Shown: positions 8,940 to 20,001, numbered from the stretch's first letter. The stretch is DNA of 64,000 nucleotides from Mesorhizobium australicum WSM2073 (GCF_000230995.2 NC_019973.1:5904001-5968000), one strand, 5' to 3'. Numbers and translations are program-made. The notes: generated by a model not told the origin, from the letters alone.

Positions 8940-9590
8940 CTGGATCAGAGCATGCCTCGCGGTGGGCGGCGGTCTCGTCGATCGCCGCCAACATTGGCCG
9001 TACGGCGCAGACGCTGCATGACTGGGTGAAGGCCGAACGCGACAGTGGCTGACTCAAGGCTTTGGACCGCGAGCTTCGCCAGGCCAACGAGATCCTTCGC
9101 AAGGCTTCCGCGTGTTTTGCCCAGGCTGAGCTCGACCGCCGGTTCAGACCATGATCGCGTTCACGACGATCACCGCGAGGCGCATGGGATCGAGCCGATC
9201 TGCAATGTGCTGCCGATCACCCCGTCGACTACCACGACCATGTCGCCACGCGCATCGATCCCTCCCGGTGTCGGCTCGGACGAAGCGGGATGAGGCTTTG
9301 AACGATGAGGTCCGACGTGTGTTCGAGGCTAACTTCCGCGTCTACGGCGTTCGCAAGGTCTGGCGGCAGTTGCAACGCGAGGGCTTCGACGTCGCCCGCT
9401 GCACGGTTGCCCGCCTGATGAAGGCCATGGGCGTCGAAGGCATCATCCGCGGCAAGCCGATCCGCGCCACAGTGAGCGACAAGGCGGCGCCATGCCCTCT
9501 CGATCACGTCAACCGCCAGTTCCATGCCCAGGCGCCGAACATGCTGTGGGTCTCCGACTTCACCTACGGTGCGCCCCGTCCCGGCATCGA
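8940..9590 (+). mobile_element. Degenerate IS3-family element (OrfA and OrfB parts)
   Basis: Around 8980-9130 the frames spell the end of an OrfA helix-turn-helix protein (IGRTAQTLHDWVKAERD, then [16 protein letters not shown]). Around 9290-9580 they spell the start of OrfB (VFEANFRVYGVRKVWRQLQR, then ARLMKAMGVEGIIRGK, and MLWVSDFTYGA with the first catalytic Asp). Several frameshifts join them, and OrfB stops after the first DDE residue. Dead element. Confidence 0.7.
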
Positions 9591-9599
9591 GAAAGGAGG

Positions 9600-10081
9600 A
9601 TTTGAAGAATGCTCTGCTCTGCTGTGATGGGGCAAGAGCCCAAGCGGCGGTGACCTGGCGTCAACTGGCAGGGTCACGTAGCCCGCAGGTAAAGGGAATT
9701 GAGGCCGAGGGCTGAGGCGAAATGCTGATGAGGTCGCCGGAGACGTATGTCGGCGGCATCCGAATTTGGGCGTACATGTAGGTCGCCTGCAGGGAGCCAT
9801 GGGGAGAACACAGCCAGACCATGGCAGCGGCATGGACTTGCGGGACGCAAGGACAAGGACTGCGACCGGCAACCTCCCCAGTCGTGGAATGTCCAGCGTA
9901 TGAACGAGGAATCTAGGCGGAAGCCACAATTGCTTGAGCTAGAGCGGCGGACTTTAATGTGAGTCCATGTCATGCGGCAGTGAAGTAGTGATCGTGTCCC
10001 AGGGCGTAGATGTGGGGCAAGCGGCGAGGGTGTGGCATCTTTCGGCGCTGTTAGAAGCAACTCTTCAGAAGGAGGCGCCCC
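9600..10081. other. Non-coding stretch left of an IS110 transposase
   Basis: No supported gene. The last ~130 bases (about 9950-10081) precede the ATG of the IS110-type transposase and are the place where IS110-group elements carry their left end and, by recent work on the family, a bridge RNA. Confidence 0.4.
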
Positions 10082-11250
10082 ATGCCACAGTCTTTTGACG
10101 CAAGCCGGTCCCTTACCGCTCTCGAACAGGATAACACGATCGTCGCCGTCATCGAAATGAGCAAGGCGAAGTGGCTGATTGCCGCGCTTGTTCCGGGATT
10201 CAAGCGCCAGCCGCTAAAGATACCATTGCTGCCGACGCGCCATCATTGTTGAAGCTGATGCAGCGCTGGCGCGGCGAAGCCGGCCCAGGCCGGGCATACG
10301 ATCAAGCGGATCGCCGTCGCCTAGGAGGCGGCCGGCGACGGCTTTTGGCTGGCGCGCTGGCTGCCGGGCGCGCGACATCGAGGCCTATGCCCCATCCACC
10401 CTGCCAGCGTTTCGGTGTCGCGTGAGCACCGGCGTGCCAAGACAGATAGGCTCGACACGGAGCTTTTGATGCGCGCCTTTCTCGGCCGGCTGCGTGGCGA
10501 GAAGCGCCATTGCAGTATGGCGGCGCTTCCGACGCTCGAAGAAGAGGACGCGCGGCGGCCGAACCGCGAGCGACAGACCTTGGTTGGTGAGCAGACGCGG
10601 CTCGTCAACCGCATCAAGGCGATTCTCGCCCGCTTCGGCATTCGCAGCTTCCGCTTGAGTCTGCGCAATGCGGCCGACAGGCTCATCGCCATCCGCATAG
10701 CGGAGGGAACGCCGCTGCCGGACAACACCCGCGCCGAGTTGCACCGCTTGCTTGAGCGGCTCGACCTCCTGCGTGCGCAGATCCGCACAATCGAGGGCGA
10801 CCGCCTGCGTAGGCTCGCCGCGGCTCCGGCTGCACCAGAAGGCCCGCATGCGATGGTGCGCCTCATCGCACGAGTCATCGGCGTGGGTGTAGAGACGGCG
10901 GACATGCTGGTCCACAAGATCCTGTCGCGCCGATTGCGTGATCGCCGCGCGGTGGCGCGCTATGCCGGACTCACGGGTTCGCTCGACGAGAGCGGCAAAC
11001 GCCGGCGCGAGAAGGGGCTTGCACGCGCCGGCAGTGCCCGCGTGCGGCATGGCGTGATCCAACTGGGCTGGCGCTTTCTCCTCTTCCAGAAGGACGGTGC
11101 GCTGGCCCGATGGTTCCAGGCGCGCACGGCGGACGGCCGCAAGGCCACGCGCAAGACAATGATCGTGGCGCTGGCGCGCAAGCTTCTGATTGCGCTGTGG
11201 CGCCTCGTCACCACGGGCGAGGCGCCACAGGGCGTCAGTTTGCGTGCGGC
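10082..11250 (+). mobile_element. IS110-family transposase, frameshifted
   Basis: The transposase starts at ATG 10082 (RBS GAAGGAGG). MPQSFDASRS leads into a RuvC-like DEDD domain (HPASVSVSREHRRAKTDRLD) and ends in the IS110 C-terminal domain (RLIARVIGVGVETADMLV, YAGLTGSLDESGKRR, then RKTMIVALARKLLIALW). The frame changes near 10210 and again near 10290, so the N-terminal ~110 residues are split over three frames. The last frame runs on past the usual end at about 11250 into unrelated sequence up to 11914. Inactive. Confidence 0.8.
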
Positions 11251-11854
11251 GTGGTGGGAACACGTGGGAAGAGGAGAGCAACGCACACCCAATTGGCTGG
11301 CCCGCAGACGGTCTGCCGATGATGATCCGAGGTGGCGGCAACCCGAAGCTACACATGGTCCTCAGACCGCGGACGTAGAATGGGCCCGCCGCCCCGGAGC
11401 TTCGCCTACCGATGCGCATTCTGCATCATGGTTCAGATCCCCTGAGACGGGATCGGCCTTTGTGGCCCTCCCATTATGGGACCAGAAGAATGGGGCGGAA
11501 CAATCTAATCGGCGACCTGATCGCAACATGAGACCGCAACAGCAACCATGCGAACTCGCCCCATCCATCGTCCTGCGAAGGACTCTTTCCACCGGCGGCG
11601 GAATCTTATTGTCTCCTTTGGCTCTCGCTATCCTGGTTGCTAATTACGCAGCAACAGGCAAGCTCTCCCGTGTCCAGCAGAATTCGGTTCCGTCACTCCA
11701 CATGCGATGCATGATCACCGCAAGCCGTCGGGCCAAAGCTACAACCGCCTTTTGCCTGCCGCGGTGTTTGGCGATATTCACCGCCCAGGCTTTTAGCCAA
11801 GATCATTTCTTGACATTAGCCAGCAGGACCTGCGCTGCTAAAGCAGGGATCGCA
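11251..11854. other. IS110 right flank, no gene
   Basis: Although one frame stays open here as a run-on from the IS110 transposase, the peptide has no recognisable character. The stretch includes the second arm of the 28-bp inverted repeat (11453-11480). It is probably the non-coding right end of the element plus debris. Confidence 0.4.
11453..11480 (-). repeat. 28-bp inverted repeat, right copy
   Basis: Exact reverse complement of 541-568. See that entry. The match stops abruptly on both sides. Confidence 0.8.
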
Positions 11855-12600
11855 TCATCGCGTCACCACAACAGGATACGGCGTCATGCCGAGCACCGAA
11901 CCAACTGCCTTTGAATGTGCAAACCGCGCAGGTATATCGATGGTTGCCGTATAGGTCAGAGCGACAACGGGCCCGACGCCGGGGATCGTCGTTAACCGGC
12001 GGCAGACTTCATCCTCACGGACCAAATCCAAGACCTTCTTGTGCAGCTTGGTGAACTCTTGGCGCAGCAATTTGCGCCCAGTCAACAAAGGCTGCATGAT
12101 GTCGCTCAGGCCTGTCTTCGACGAGACCATTGATCCGCTCCTCGAATTTAACCTTTCCAACCAATCCGACTTTCAGGCCGAAATTGCGCAACAATCCGCG
12201 AATGTCATTCTCGATGGCGATGGCTTTTCCCTGCAAGAGTTTGCGCGCTGTCAGCAATGCCCAGTGCTTCTGGCTCGTCAGGGTCTTCACATGCACAGGC
12301 CGATAGAGATTGACGCGCATCATCTGGGCTATCCCACGGGCATCGTTACGGTCGGTCTTATTCGGTTGAGCTTTCAAATGCCTTGGCATGCCTGGTCTCA
12401 ATGCAGATCACGGGCAGTCCTGCCTTGGCAAGTCCCTCGTAAAGCCATTGCGACAGTGGTCCGGCTTCAAGACCGATCCGCTCAATCTGCCACTTCGGGT
12501 CCTTTATCACCGAGATCAAATCATCGGGGTGAGTAGTAACCTTTGTTTCGCGGCAAATTTTTCCTGTTTCATCAATGATGGCCGCTACCAATCCGGAGAA
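11855..12600 (-). mobile_element. IS110-family transposase fragment A (N-terminal and middle)
   Basis: Minus-strand frames read DETGKICRETKVTTHPDDL, then IGLEAGPLSQWLYEGLAKAG, NKTDRNDARGIAQMMRVN and RRLTTIPGVGPVVALTYTA, in family order but split by at least two frameshifts. The first ~12 residues (the start with the first catalytic Asp) and everything after the segment SVLGMTP are missing. The C-terminal part found on the opposite strand at 12570-12849 could be the missing half in inverted orientation. Confidence 0.75.
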
Positions 12601-12849
12601 GTCGATTAATGACGGCCATATATCCCGACGTGGCGATCGCCATTTGCGGGGGCTTCTCTACGAAGCGGCGGCGGTCATTCTGACGCGCAGCTCAACCGAC
12701 AGCACTCTGCGCACGTGGGGTCTGCAGCTCCGGGAGAGGATCGGCTTCAAACGAGCCGCCGTTGCCGTAGCCCGCAAACTGGCGGTTATAAGCATACGTT
12801 GCTTAAGACCGGCGAGATCTTTAATCCGAATGCTGGAGCAGCCGCATAA
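12570..12849 (+). mobile_element. IS110-family transposase fragment B (C-terminal), opposite strand
   Basis: Plus-strand frames read GRYQSGEVD, then GHISRRGDRHLRGLLYEAAA and RERIGFKRAAVAVARKLAVI, ending in KTGEIFNPNAGAAA and a TAA at 12849. These are the C-terminal motifs of the IS116/IS110/IS902 type. Two single-base shifts break it. It begins where the N-terminal fragment on the minus strand ends. The bases from 12850 to 13196 show no gene. Confidence 0.7.
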
Positions 12850-13196
12850 ATCCGGATAGCGTTCAAACGCTTAAGGTGTCCCTGCCGGGACGTGAGCCGA
12901 GCCATTCCGCTGATGGGTTGCACCGCTGACTCAGCAAAGTGCGTCGTCCACATTGAAGGCTCGACCCGCGAAGCTCCATCATGCGGCGGCTAATGTCGAC
13001 CGCGAAGACAACCCTGCACCCGGCACACGCGTGTTAAGACGTGCAGATACTTGTCATCAACATTGCGATTAGATGGGATATTTGGCTTTGCAGGCTTACC
13101 ATTGACCCTTGTGGATTGTGGTGCTGCGCTTCTGGCTGATGGGAACGAGGTCATGTCTTTCAACAGCCTCGACCGCAGGAAACGGAGAAGCGCAGC

Positions 13197-13249
13197 ATGA
13201 AACACTATTGTGCACTGGATGTATCGGTGAAAGAGACCGCGGTTTGCAT
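13197..13249 (+). mobile_element. IS110-family transposase N-terminal stub
   Basis: ATG at 13197 with a GGAGAAG-type RBS, followed by HYCALDVSVKETAVCM, the typical start of an IS110-family protein with the first catalytic Asp. Coding sequence stops after about 18 codons, exactly where a minus-strand IS110 gene also breaks off. Confidence 0.65.
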
Positions 13250-14004
13250 GTCGTCAGGCCGATCCACGCGCCAACCGATCGGGATTTCCTGAAGTTGTCC
13301 GGCTCCTCAATGGCTGTGGTAAAGGAGGTTGCGGTGATCGCACCGATGCCGGGAATCGACATGAGGATGCGGCAAGCCTGACTCTGGCGCGCGTCCCGGA
13401 CCAACTGCCGTCCGAGTTCGGCGGCGCGGATGCGAATGCCACGCCAGGCTTCCAGCATCGGAAGCACGATCGATGCAAGTCCGTCCTGATCGGCAAGAAG
13501 GCTCCGGACGTTCTTCTCGATGGTGCTTCCCTTTCCGGCGGGAACGAGCAGACCAAAGGTTTTCATGACACCGCGGATCTGGTTGGAAAGCTTGGTAGTG
13601 ATTCGGACCAACCGGGTGCGCGCTGCGACAAGCGTGCGAGTCAGCATGCTGTCGAATCCCTTCACGCGGACCTCACGAAAGAACCCGACTTCCGCGAGCT
13701 GCGCCAGACCATCGGCGTCGTTAGCGTCCGTCTTGTTCGCCGCCATATCGAGCGCCGCCTTAGCATGGCGCGCATCGATGCAGATCGCCGGCAACCCCTC
13801 GGTGCGCAGTGAATGATAGAACCATACCGACAGCGGTCCGGTCTCGAACACCACGCGTTTCACGGCTGGCGCCCGCTTGCGGATGAGCTCGGCGATGATG
13901 CTGGGATCAGATGCGCACTTGCCGCGCCAGATCCGTTGACCTGCTCGGCGGATCGAGACTGCCGTCTCTTTCATCGACACATCGAGACCGATATATTCTT
14001 CCAT
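13249..14004 (-). mobile_element. IS110-family transposase, C-terminally truncated
   Basis: From ATG 14004 about 252 residues are intact: EEYIGLDVSMKETAV with the catalytic Asp, NKTDANDADGLAQLAEVG, and the helix-hairpin region ILMSIPGIGAITATSFTTA. Family homology ends after SVGAWIGLTT at about 13249, where the plus-strand stub begins. The serine-containing C-terminal domain is lost, so it should be inactive. Confidence 0.8.
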
Positions 14005-14200
14005 GGCTGTTCTCCATTCGATGCTTGGGCCCGGCGTCCAGTCGTGAGCCCGTATCTCCATCCTATCGGGGAACAGCCGCTCTCCAAGACTATTGATTGG
14101 TTTCAGGGCGACTCGCTTCCGCGATTACATGGCGTGATCGCGGAGCATCGAGCACTCAGCTAAACTGCTGACGTTTGATCTCGCCATGTGGAGAAATGGA

Positions 14201-14860
14201 ATGACGAAGCACTTTGTTGGTCTGGATGTTCCCTCGACCTGACGTCGGTATGCGTTCTTGACGAAGCCGGCGCCGTGGTGTGGCTGGCAAGGTTGCCTCA
14301 ACACCGGAAGCTTTGACTGAAGCCATTCGCAAACATGCACCATCAGTTGTAAAGATTGGCCTGGAAACAGGACCGTTGTGCACATGGCATTGGCACGCAC
14401 TCCGGGAAAACGGCCTTCCTGTCGTCTGCCTTGATGCCAGGCATGCGAAGGCGGCATTGTCGGTTCAGCTGAACAAGACGGATGACAATGATGCCTACGG
14501 CTTAGCCCAGCTTATTCGGAGCGGCTGGTATAAGAAAGTGCGGTCAAGAGCCTCGACAGCCATCGTGTGCGGACCTTGCTTTCCTCCCGTGCCCAGCTGG
14601 TCAACATGCGCCGCGATCTCGGAACAAAGATACGTGGGCTTTTGAAGACATTTGGCAGGATTGTCGGGAAGGTCAGCGGAAGGAAATATGAGGAATCCGT
14701 TCGCGAGCTCTGCGCGGGAGAGCTTGGGCTGGAAGGGGCTGTCTCAGCGTTGCTGGCTGTCCGCGCACGCATTGAGCAAGAAATCAGAACGTTGGAAGAG
14801 CACATTCTCGGGTTCGCCAAACACAGCGATCCGTGCCGCCGGTCGCCACGACCCACCGCT
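14201..14860 (+). mobile_element. IS110-family transposase, frameshifted and truncated
   Basis: ATG at 14201 (MTKHFVGLDV). Further readable parts include IGLETGPLCTWHWHALREN, NKTDDNDAYGLAQLIRSGW and RRDLGTKIRGLLKTFG, spread over three frames (shifts near 14240 and 14545). Homology stops near CRR at about 14850, before the C-terminal domain. From 14860 to 15252 nothing recognisable is seen. Confidence 0.75.
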
Positions 14861-15252
14861 ATGCCGCAGCGGATGTCGAGAGGCGGAGTATTTGCGGCTC
14901 AGTACGCGAGGGCCGGAGCGGTAGCAGCTTCGGGCCTTCTTTGGACGGCCGTTTGGGCTTCAAGGCAAATTTTGGGACACCCACGTCTCCAGGAACTCGC
15001 GCTGTCCTTACAACGAGAATCATCGGCAAGGAATTATGGACCATTCGGTTGCGCGAAATCTTGGCCAAGCTGTTCCTATACCCAAAGGCCGATCGAGGCA
15101 GCTATCGCGCTGCGCGACAATCACCAGATCGTGCGGTCATTCCACCGTCCTACACGTTAAGATCCTATGAGGAGGTGGATAGCGGCCAGCGCTCTGCAGA
15201 GTGAGGTTGCTGAATTTCACTCTCTGGAGGCGACCATGCAAGATGCAGCAGA

Positions 15253-16405
15253 ATGACCCGAAACACCGACCCCTATCCGCACCGATCTTGGGGCGCGATT
15301 TTCGTTTCGTTGGAACTCAGTCGATCGATCTGGCTGATCACTTCGCCGTCGCCAGGCGGTGGAGAGAAAATGTCGAAGCATACCGTCTCTGGCGCAGATG
15401 TTGCAGCGCTCCTCGCGCGCTTTAGCCAACTCCAGGAGAAGGCGCGGGTGCGAACAGGGCGGCACTTTTCGATCATATTCATTCAGGAGGCCGGATTGGA
15501 CGGCTTCTGGATTCATCGGGTCCTGGAGAAGGAAGGCTTCGAAAGCCACATCGTCGATCCCGCTTCGATCGCAACCTCACGCCGACGCCGGCGGGCGAAG
15601 ACCGACAAGATCGATGGCGAGGCGCTGGTTCGCGCGTTATTGGCGTACAAGCGAGGCGAGCCTCGGGTGTGTGCGATGGTCAGGGTGCCCACCCCTGAGG
15701 AGGAGGACCGCCGCCGCCTCTGCCGCGAGCTCAAGACGCTCATCAACGAGCGCATACGGCACGTCAATTCGTCTCAAGGGACTGTTGTTCGCACAAGGGA
15801 TCGTCGACTACGAGCCACGGCGCCATGATCGGCACCAGCGGCTAGAGGAACTGCGAACCGGCGATGGGCGACCGTTGCCAACGCATTTGAAAGCAGTGGC
15901 TTGCCGTGAACTGGACCTCCTGGAACTGCTGAATAAGCAGATCGATGTGGTGAAGGCGGAGCGGAATGCCCTGCTTGCCGCAGAGCGCGCCGCCGCGTCG
16001 GCGCGGGTGGCCATGTTGCTGGAGCTAAAAGGGGTCGGCCCTGGCTTCGCCGGGGCCCTGTGGTCGGAAGGACTCTTCCGTCACTTCGACAATCGGCGCC
16101 AGATTGCCGCTTATGCGGGCTTGGCCCCCACACCGTGGCAGAGTGGATCAATCGCTCACGAACAGGGCGTGTCGAAAGCCGGCAATCCGAGGCTACGAGC
16201 CACGCTCGTGGAACTGGCATGGCTGTGGCCGCGGCACCAGCCGGCCTCGGAACTCAGTCGGTGGTTCTATGAACGGGTGAGCCGGAATGGCGGTCGTCTC
16301 AAGAAGCCGATGATCGTCGCGTTAGCGCGAAAATTATTGGTCGCGCTCTGGAAATATGTGACCGCCGGTGTGCTGATCGAAGGCGCCGCGACGAACAGCG
16401 TATGA
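15253..16405 (+). mobile_element. IS110-family transposase with one frameshift
   Basis: Nearly full-length transposase. Frame 1 runs from ATG 15253 (FVSLELSRSIWLITSPSPGG) through SRRRRAKTDKIDGEALVRAL to about 15770. Frame 2 then continues with RLKGLLFAQGI, KGVGPGFAGALWSEGLF, YAGLAPTPWQSGS and KKPMIVALARKLLVALWKY to a stop at 16405. Only one +1 shift separates the halves, making this one of the best-preserved IS110 copies in the window. From 16406 to 16690 no gene is visible. Confidence 0.8.
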
Positions 16406-16689
16406 CGATAGCTTTTGCGAAACTAAGCAACCTACCAGGACCTGATCATTCCTGCGGATCCGGGTGGACGAACCGGCGTAGGGTATGGCCCGAAATGCCG
16501 AAGTTAAGAATGGTCTCGTCTTCCTGAGCCCTGTCCGCTGCATGCGGGATAATGGTGCAGCCGCCTTGAGCGGCGACCGAATGTGAGTTTGAGCGTGCTC
16601 GATATGGAGCCGCCTCCTTAACGGGCTCAGACCTTGGATGCCGAAACAGCGCAGGAGACCTGCAGATGGCACCCTGATAAGCTTGCTTG

Positions 16690-17120
16690 ACCCAAAGCTC
16701 CTCATGTGAGCCCTACGGAAGAACAATGCTGCGGATGCTGCTGCAATCTGTGAGGCTGTCTCTCGAGCTGGCATTTGGTTTGGTCCGACTCAAGTCCGAG
16801 CAGGATCAGGCATTCCTGATGTTGCAACCGGCCTGCGTCCTTCTGGTGCGCGGCAGCGGACAATGGTGGCGTGCGCGATCCAAGCTCATCTGGCGGAATA
16901 CGGTCTGATCATCCCGCAGGGGCGGCAACGCGTCGATAACATTGCGATTGCTTTCGAAGAGATCCGCGAGGCCATGCCCATTGAAGCCTGCTTTGCCTCG
17001 ATACTCTGATTGGTCAGGACGGCGAACTGAACAAACTAAACACGCGCCTTGGCGAGATCGACGAACGGCTGGCGCAAATTCATCGCAACCATCCTATTTG
17101 CCGATTGCTCGCCTCGTGCA
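16690..17120 (+). mobile_element. IS1111-type transposase remnant
   Basis: Scattered pieces of an IS1111/IS1328-type IS110 transposase: RKNNAADAAAICEAVSR, IQAHLAEYGLIIPQGRQR, LNKLNTRLGEIDERLAQIH. The pieces are in the expected order but in different frames, and neither end is present. Old relic. Confidence 0.65.
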
Positions 17121-17442
17121 CTAGGGAGGTGCCTGACGCTTTCCAGACCCAGTGGCACGCGCTGGGTTCCTCGGGACAGCTGTCGCTTGTGTGACCCCAC
17201 AAGCTAAGATCGGACCGAGCGATCCCGCATGGGAGGTCGTCTATCACATCAGCCCATTGCAAGCTTCAGCGTCCATCTAATGTCTAGATGGCAGATATAT
17301 GCAAATAGTATTTGACCTAATCGTACAATAATTGAATTTTCGGACTTTAACCGCAGACGTTTAATTCAGGAGGGATCGGCGATCTCCGTGGGTGCGATGC
17401 CGACGCGCATCAGCCCTTCGGACGAGTTGAGGGTCCGGCGCG
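17121..17442. other. AT-rich gap, no gene
   Basis: No gene. The stretch 17280-17360 is clearly richer in A+T than its surroundings (for example TACAATAATTGAATTTTC) and could hold a promoter for the downstream region, but no defined promoter could be assigned. Confidence 0.4.
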
Positions 17443-17700
17443 CTCGCCTACGTCGTCGTAATCGTCTCGGCGGCTCTTGCGAACGTCATGAGCATGCGGG
17501 CTGGGCCGCTGCAGACGTTTTTGAGGATGACGCTGCCGCTGGGGTTCGGCCAGCGCCCTCTTCGCGTTCCTCGCCTCCTTCGATGAAGTCGTCATTACAT
17601 CGCTAGTAGCCGGATTCTCGATCCACTTTACTTCTGAACATGTGGGAGGATATTCGCAACCAAATCCACATATCGTGGCGACCCAAGCAGACATGATGCT
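17443..17700 (+). pseudogene. Polyamine ABC transporter permease (PotC-like) relic
   Basis: Three frames spell consecutive pieces of a spermidine/putrescine-type permease in family order: AYVVVIVSAALANVMSM followed by PLQTFLRMTLPLGF (frame 1), then ALFAFLASFDEVVITSLVAG (frame 2), then NMWEDIRNQI (frame 3). These correspond to the last two transmembrane segments and the EAA loop of PotC-type proteins. At least two frameshifts, and the N-terminal two thirds are missing. The relic overlaps the extreme upstream end of the open frame of the CocE-like gene, which argues for a later start of that gene. Confidence 0.65.
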
Positions 17701-17788
17701 CGCAATGCCCGAAATGTGTCGGCAAGACGCCAACGTCCTACGCGTGTTCCGCCAGGTGCTGGGTGTGCCCAAGTCGAGCCCAAGAAGG

Positions 17789-19546
17789 ATGAATGAAGTG
17801 GAAGAAGCAGTGGAGCGACGGATCATTCGCGGATTTAGGTGGCCGGCAGCGTCGCCCCAAAGTTCCGAGACAGTGACCATAAGAACGGTGCACAATCTGC
17901 GTGTCCCGATGCGCGATGGGGTCGAGTTGGCTGCTGACCTGATCTGTGCGGACGGAGCCCTTGGACGTGCTTCGCCTGCGATTCTGATCAGAACGCCATA
18001 CGACAAGACAAACCAGCGCTCTTGGAGTGCGGAGTTCTACCGGAAACTTGTTGAGAACGGCTACGTCGTGATAGTAGTCGATGTTCGAGGCCGCTTCAAC
18101 TCCGGCGGGAAATTCAAGCCGTACTTCAATGAGGCCATCGACGGCTACGACACCATCGAATGGATCGCTCGACAGGAGTGGTGCGATGGAAATGTCGGCA
18201 TGCATGGTACGTCGTATGTCGGTCAAACGCAGTGGTACGCCGCATCTGAGGCTCCACCACATTTGCGCGCCATAGTTCCTATCGTTTCGCCGCCGGGGTC
18301 GCTGTGGCGGAATGAGCCAATCTTTAATGGTGCGCTGCTCATATCATTCGGAGAATGGGCTGTCGGTATGGGAGATCGCAGCTGGCAAGTCACCGACTTC
18401 AGCGAGATATGGTCGCAACAGCAGGAGTATTTCGAGGCCATCCCTTCCAGCTGCCTTCCGGAGATGGCCGGAGCATCAATAGACTGGTGGCGGGAGTGGC
18501 TTGAACATCCCACCTACGACGGCTTCTGGGCCGCCGGCTCCTATGAGCGCTATGAACGAATGGCCGTCCCAGCGCTTAGTATTACCGGGTGGTGGGACAT
18601 GAACTTTCCCGGCTCTCCACTTAATTTTGAGCGAATGCGCGATCAGGGACTCACAGAGAGTGCTAGGCGCGGGCAACGATTGGTCATCGGGCCATGGGCA
18701 CACCGAGTAAACAAGACGACCACCCTATCAGGACTTGATTTTGGCCCGTCAGCTGTGGTTAGCCTCGATGACTACATCCTGCAGTTCTACGACCATTGGC
18801 TCAAAGGCAAACAGAATCAATTGAGCAAGGAGTCATTAGTAAGGGTGTTTGTAGCGGGCGCCAACGAGTGGTGGGCGATGGACGATTGGCCACTCGTGAC
18901 CACTGAGTACACGTCCTTGTACCTCCGAGCCCCGCAGAATGATGATGCTCGGAGCGACGGACAGCTTTCGTGGAGCCCTCCAACGAGCGCCGAGGAAGCA
19001 GATTCCTACGTTTACGACCCTCGTGAATCGCCTCGCATGCTGTGGCGCTTGGAAGCAGGGCCCGTGGATGATCGAGCGATTCGAGGATGCGAGGGCGTCC
19101 TGTGTTATACGAGTGAAGTGCTCACGGCCCCGTTGGATGTTGTCGGTTGGGTGACTATGAGGCTGTATGCGTCGTCATCGGCGCGGGATACAGACTGGCA
19201 TGTCCGTCTTGTTGACCTCTATCCCGATGGTTCGGCTAGGTTCCTGACTCGTGGCGTCCTGCGTGCCCGATACCGCGATTCTCTCGCTAGCCCTCGCCTC
19301 CTAGAGCCGCACGAGCCAACCCTCTTCGAGTTCTCAATGGACGCAACCGGGAATCGGTTCCTTCCAGGCCACCGAATCGGTATCGAAGTCATGAGTTCGT
19401 GGTTCACGCAGTACGATCGCAATCTGAATGGTGGGACTGCAAACCCATTCCAAGAGACTGAACCGATAGTTGCGCACCAGCGCGTTTTTCACCAGCCAGG
19501 GCTCGAATCCTGTGTGATCCTGCCCATAATCCCGTCTCAACATTGA
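17789..19546 (+). CDS. CocE/NonD family hydrolase (X-Pro dipeptidyl-peptidase S15-like)
   Basis: About 585 residues. An alpha/beta-hydrolase domain (about 30-310) carries SPAILIRTPYDKTNQRS, VVVDVRGRFNSGG and the nucleophile elbow GTSYVGQTQW. The probable acid is in TGWWDMNFPGS and the catalytic His in VIGPWAHRVN. A C-terminal jelly-roll domain (about 340-580, RVFVAGANEWW to HRIGIEVMSSWF) matches PF08530. Members hydrolyse esters or amides (cocaine esterase, acylases). The frame is open back to 17642, but that part overlaps a permease relic, so ATG 17789 was chosen, although its AAGAAGG is very close. No operon partner. Confidence 0.85.
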   Translation: MNEVEEAVERRIIRGFRWPAASPQSSETVTIRTVHNLRVPMRDGVELAADLICADGALGRASPAILIRTPYDKTNQRSWSAEFYRKLVENGYVVIVVDVRGRFNSGGKFKPYFNEAIDGYDTIEWIARQEWCDGNVGMHGTSYVGQTQWYAASEAPPHLRAIVPIVSPPGSLWRNEPIFNGALLISFGEWAVGMGDRSWQVTDFSEIWSQQQEYFEAIPSSCLPEMAGASIDWWREWLEHPTYDGFWAAGSYERYERMAVPALSITGWWDMNFPGSPLNFERMRDQGLTESARRGQRLVIGPWAHRVNKTTTLSGLDFGPSAVVSLDDYILQFYDHWLKGKQNQLSKESLVRVFVAGANEWWAMDDWPLVTTEYTSLYLRAPQNDDARSDGQLSWSPPTSAEEADSYVYDPRESPRMLWRLEAGPVDDRAIRGCEGVLCYTSEVLTAPLDVVGWVTMRLYASSSARDTDWHVRLVDLYPDGSARFLTRGVLRARYRDSLASPRLLEPHEPTLFEFSMDATGNRFLPGHRIGIEVMSSWFTQYDRNLNGGTANPFQETEPIVAHQRVFHQPGLESCVILPIIPSQH

Positions 19547-20001
19547 CCAATAGCGCATATTAACGGCAGTGGCGGGACCGCGGACCAGAGCACGTTTATC
19601 CGGTTCATGCCCTGCGGCCTTGAAGTAATTTGCGCATTCTGTCGTAAAAAAGGTGATGCGCCGCCTACACCATCATTCGGCGTGTTTCTGAACAATGAGG
19701 TTTCTGCCGTACGCATCCGGTGAAGACCGCAGACGTGCGTAGGGCCGTGAGGCATCGCTTCGATGACCCTGTAGATAATGTTCGGGTCTTCCGCCTGGAT
19801 CAGAAGCTCGTGTTGAGGACGGTGAGGGCCGCCTGCGTGCGTACCCTGTGTTTGCTATGGACGAGACCTTTTCCCTTGCCGGCGGGAGCCGCCTGGTTCG
19901 ATGACTTGACCAACGTTACGCAGCAAGAGCATGCTGACGAACAGAGAGACGTTGACTGCACGCTCCATTTCCTTCCGCTCTTAGGACGTTGTCGCTGACG
20001 A
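19547..20001. other. Gap without recognised gene
   Basis: No convincing gene on either strand. A plus-strand frame at 19720-19998 is open for 92 codons, but its product is unrecognised and Arg/Cys-rich, and it runs into a decayed IS3 element. Confidence 0.4.

Noticed and set aside
11251..11914. C-terminal extension of the long open frame at 10415-11914
   Set aside because: The IS110 protein family ends near 11250; the remaining residues show no conserved character and are a run-on after loss of the stop.
19720..19998. 92-codon plus-strand frame before the IS3 element
   Set aside because: Cys/Arg-rich, no family, no RBS, and it runs into decayed transposon sequence.
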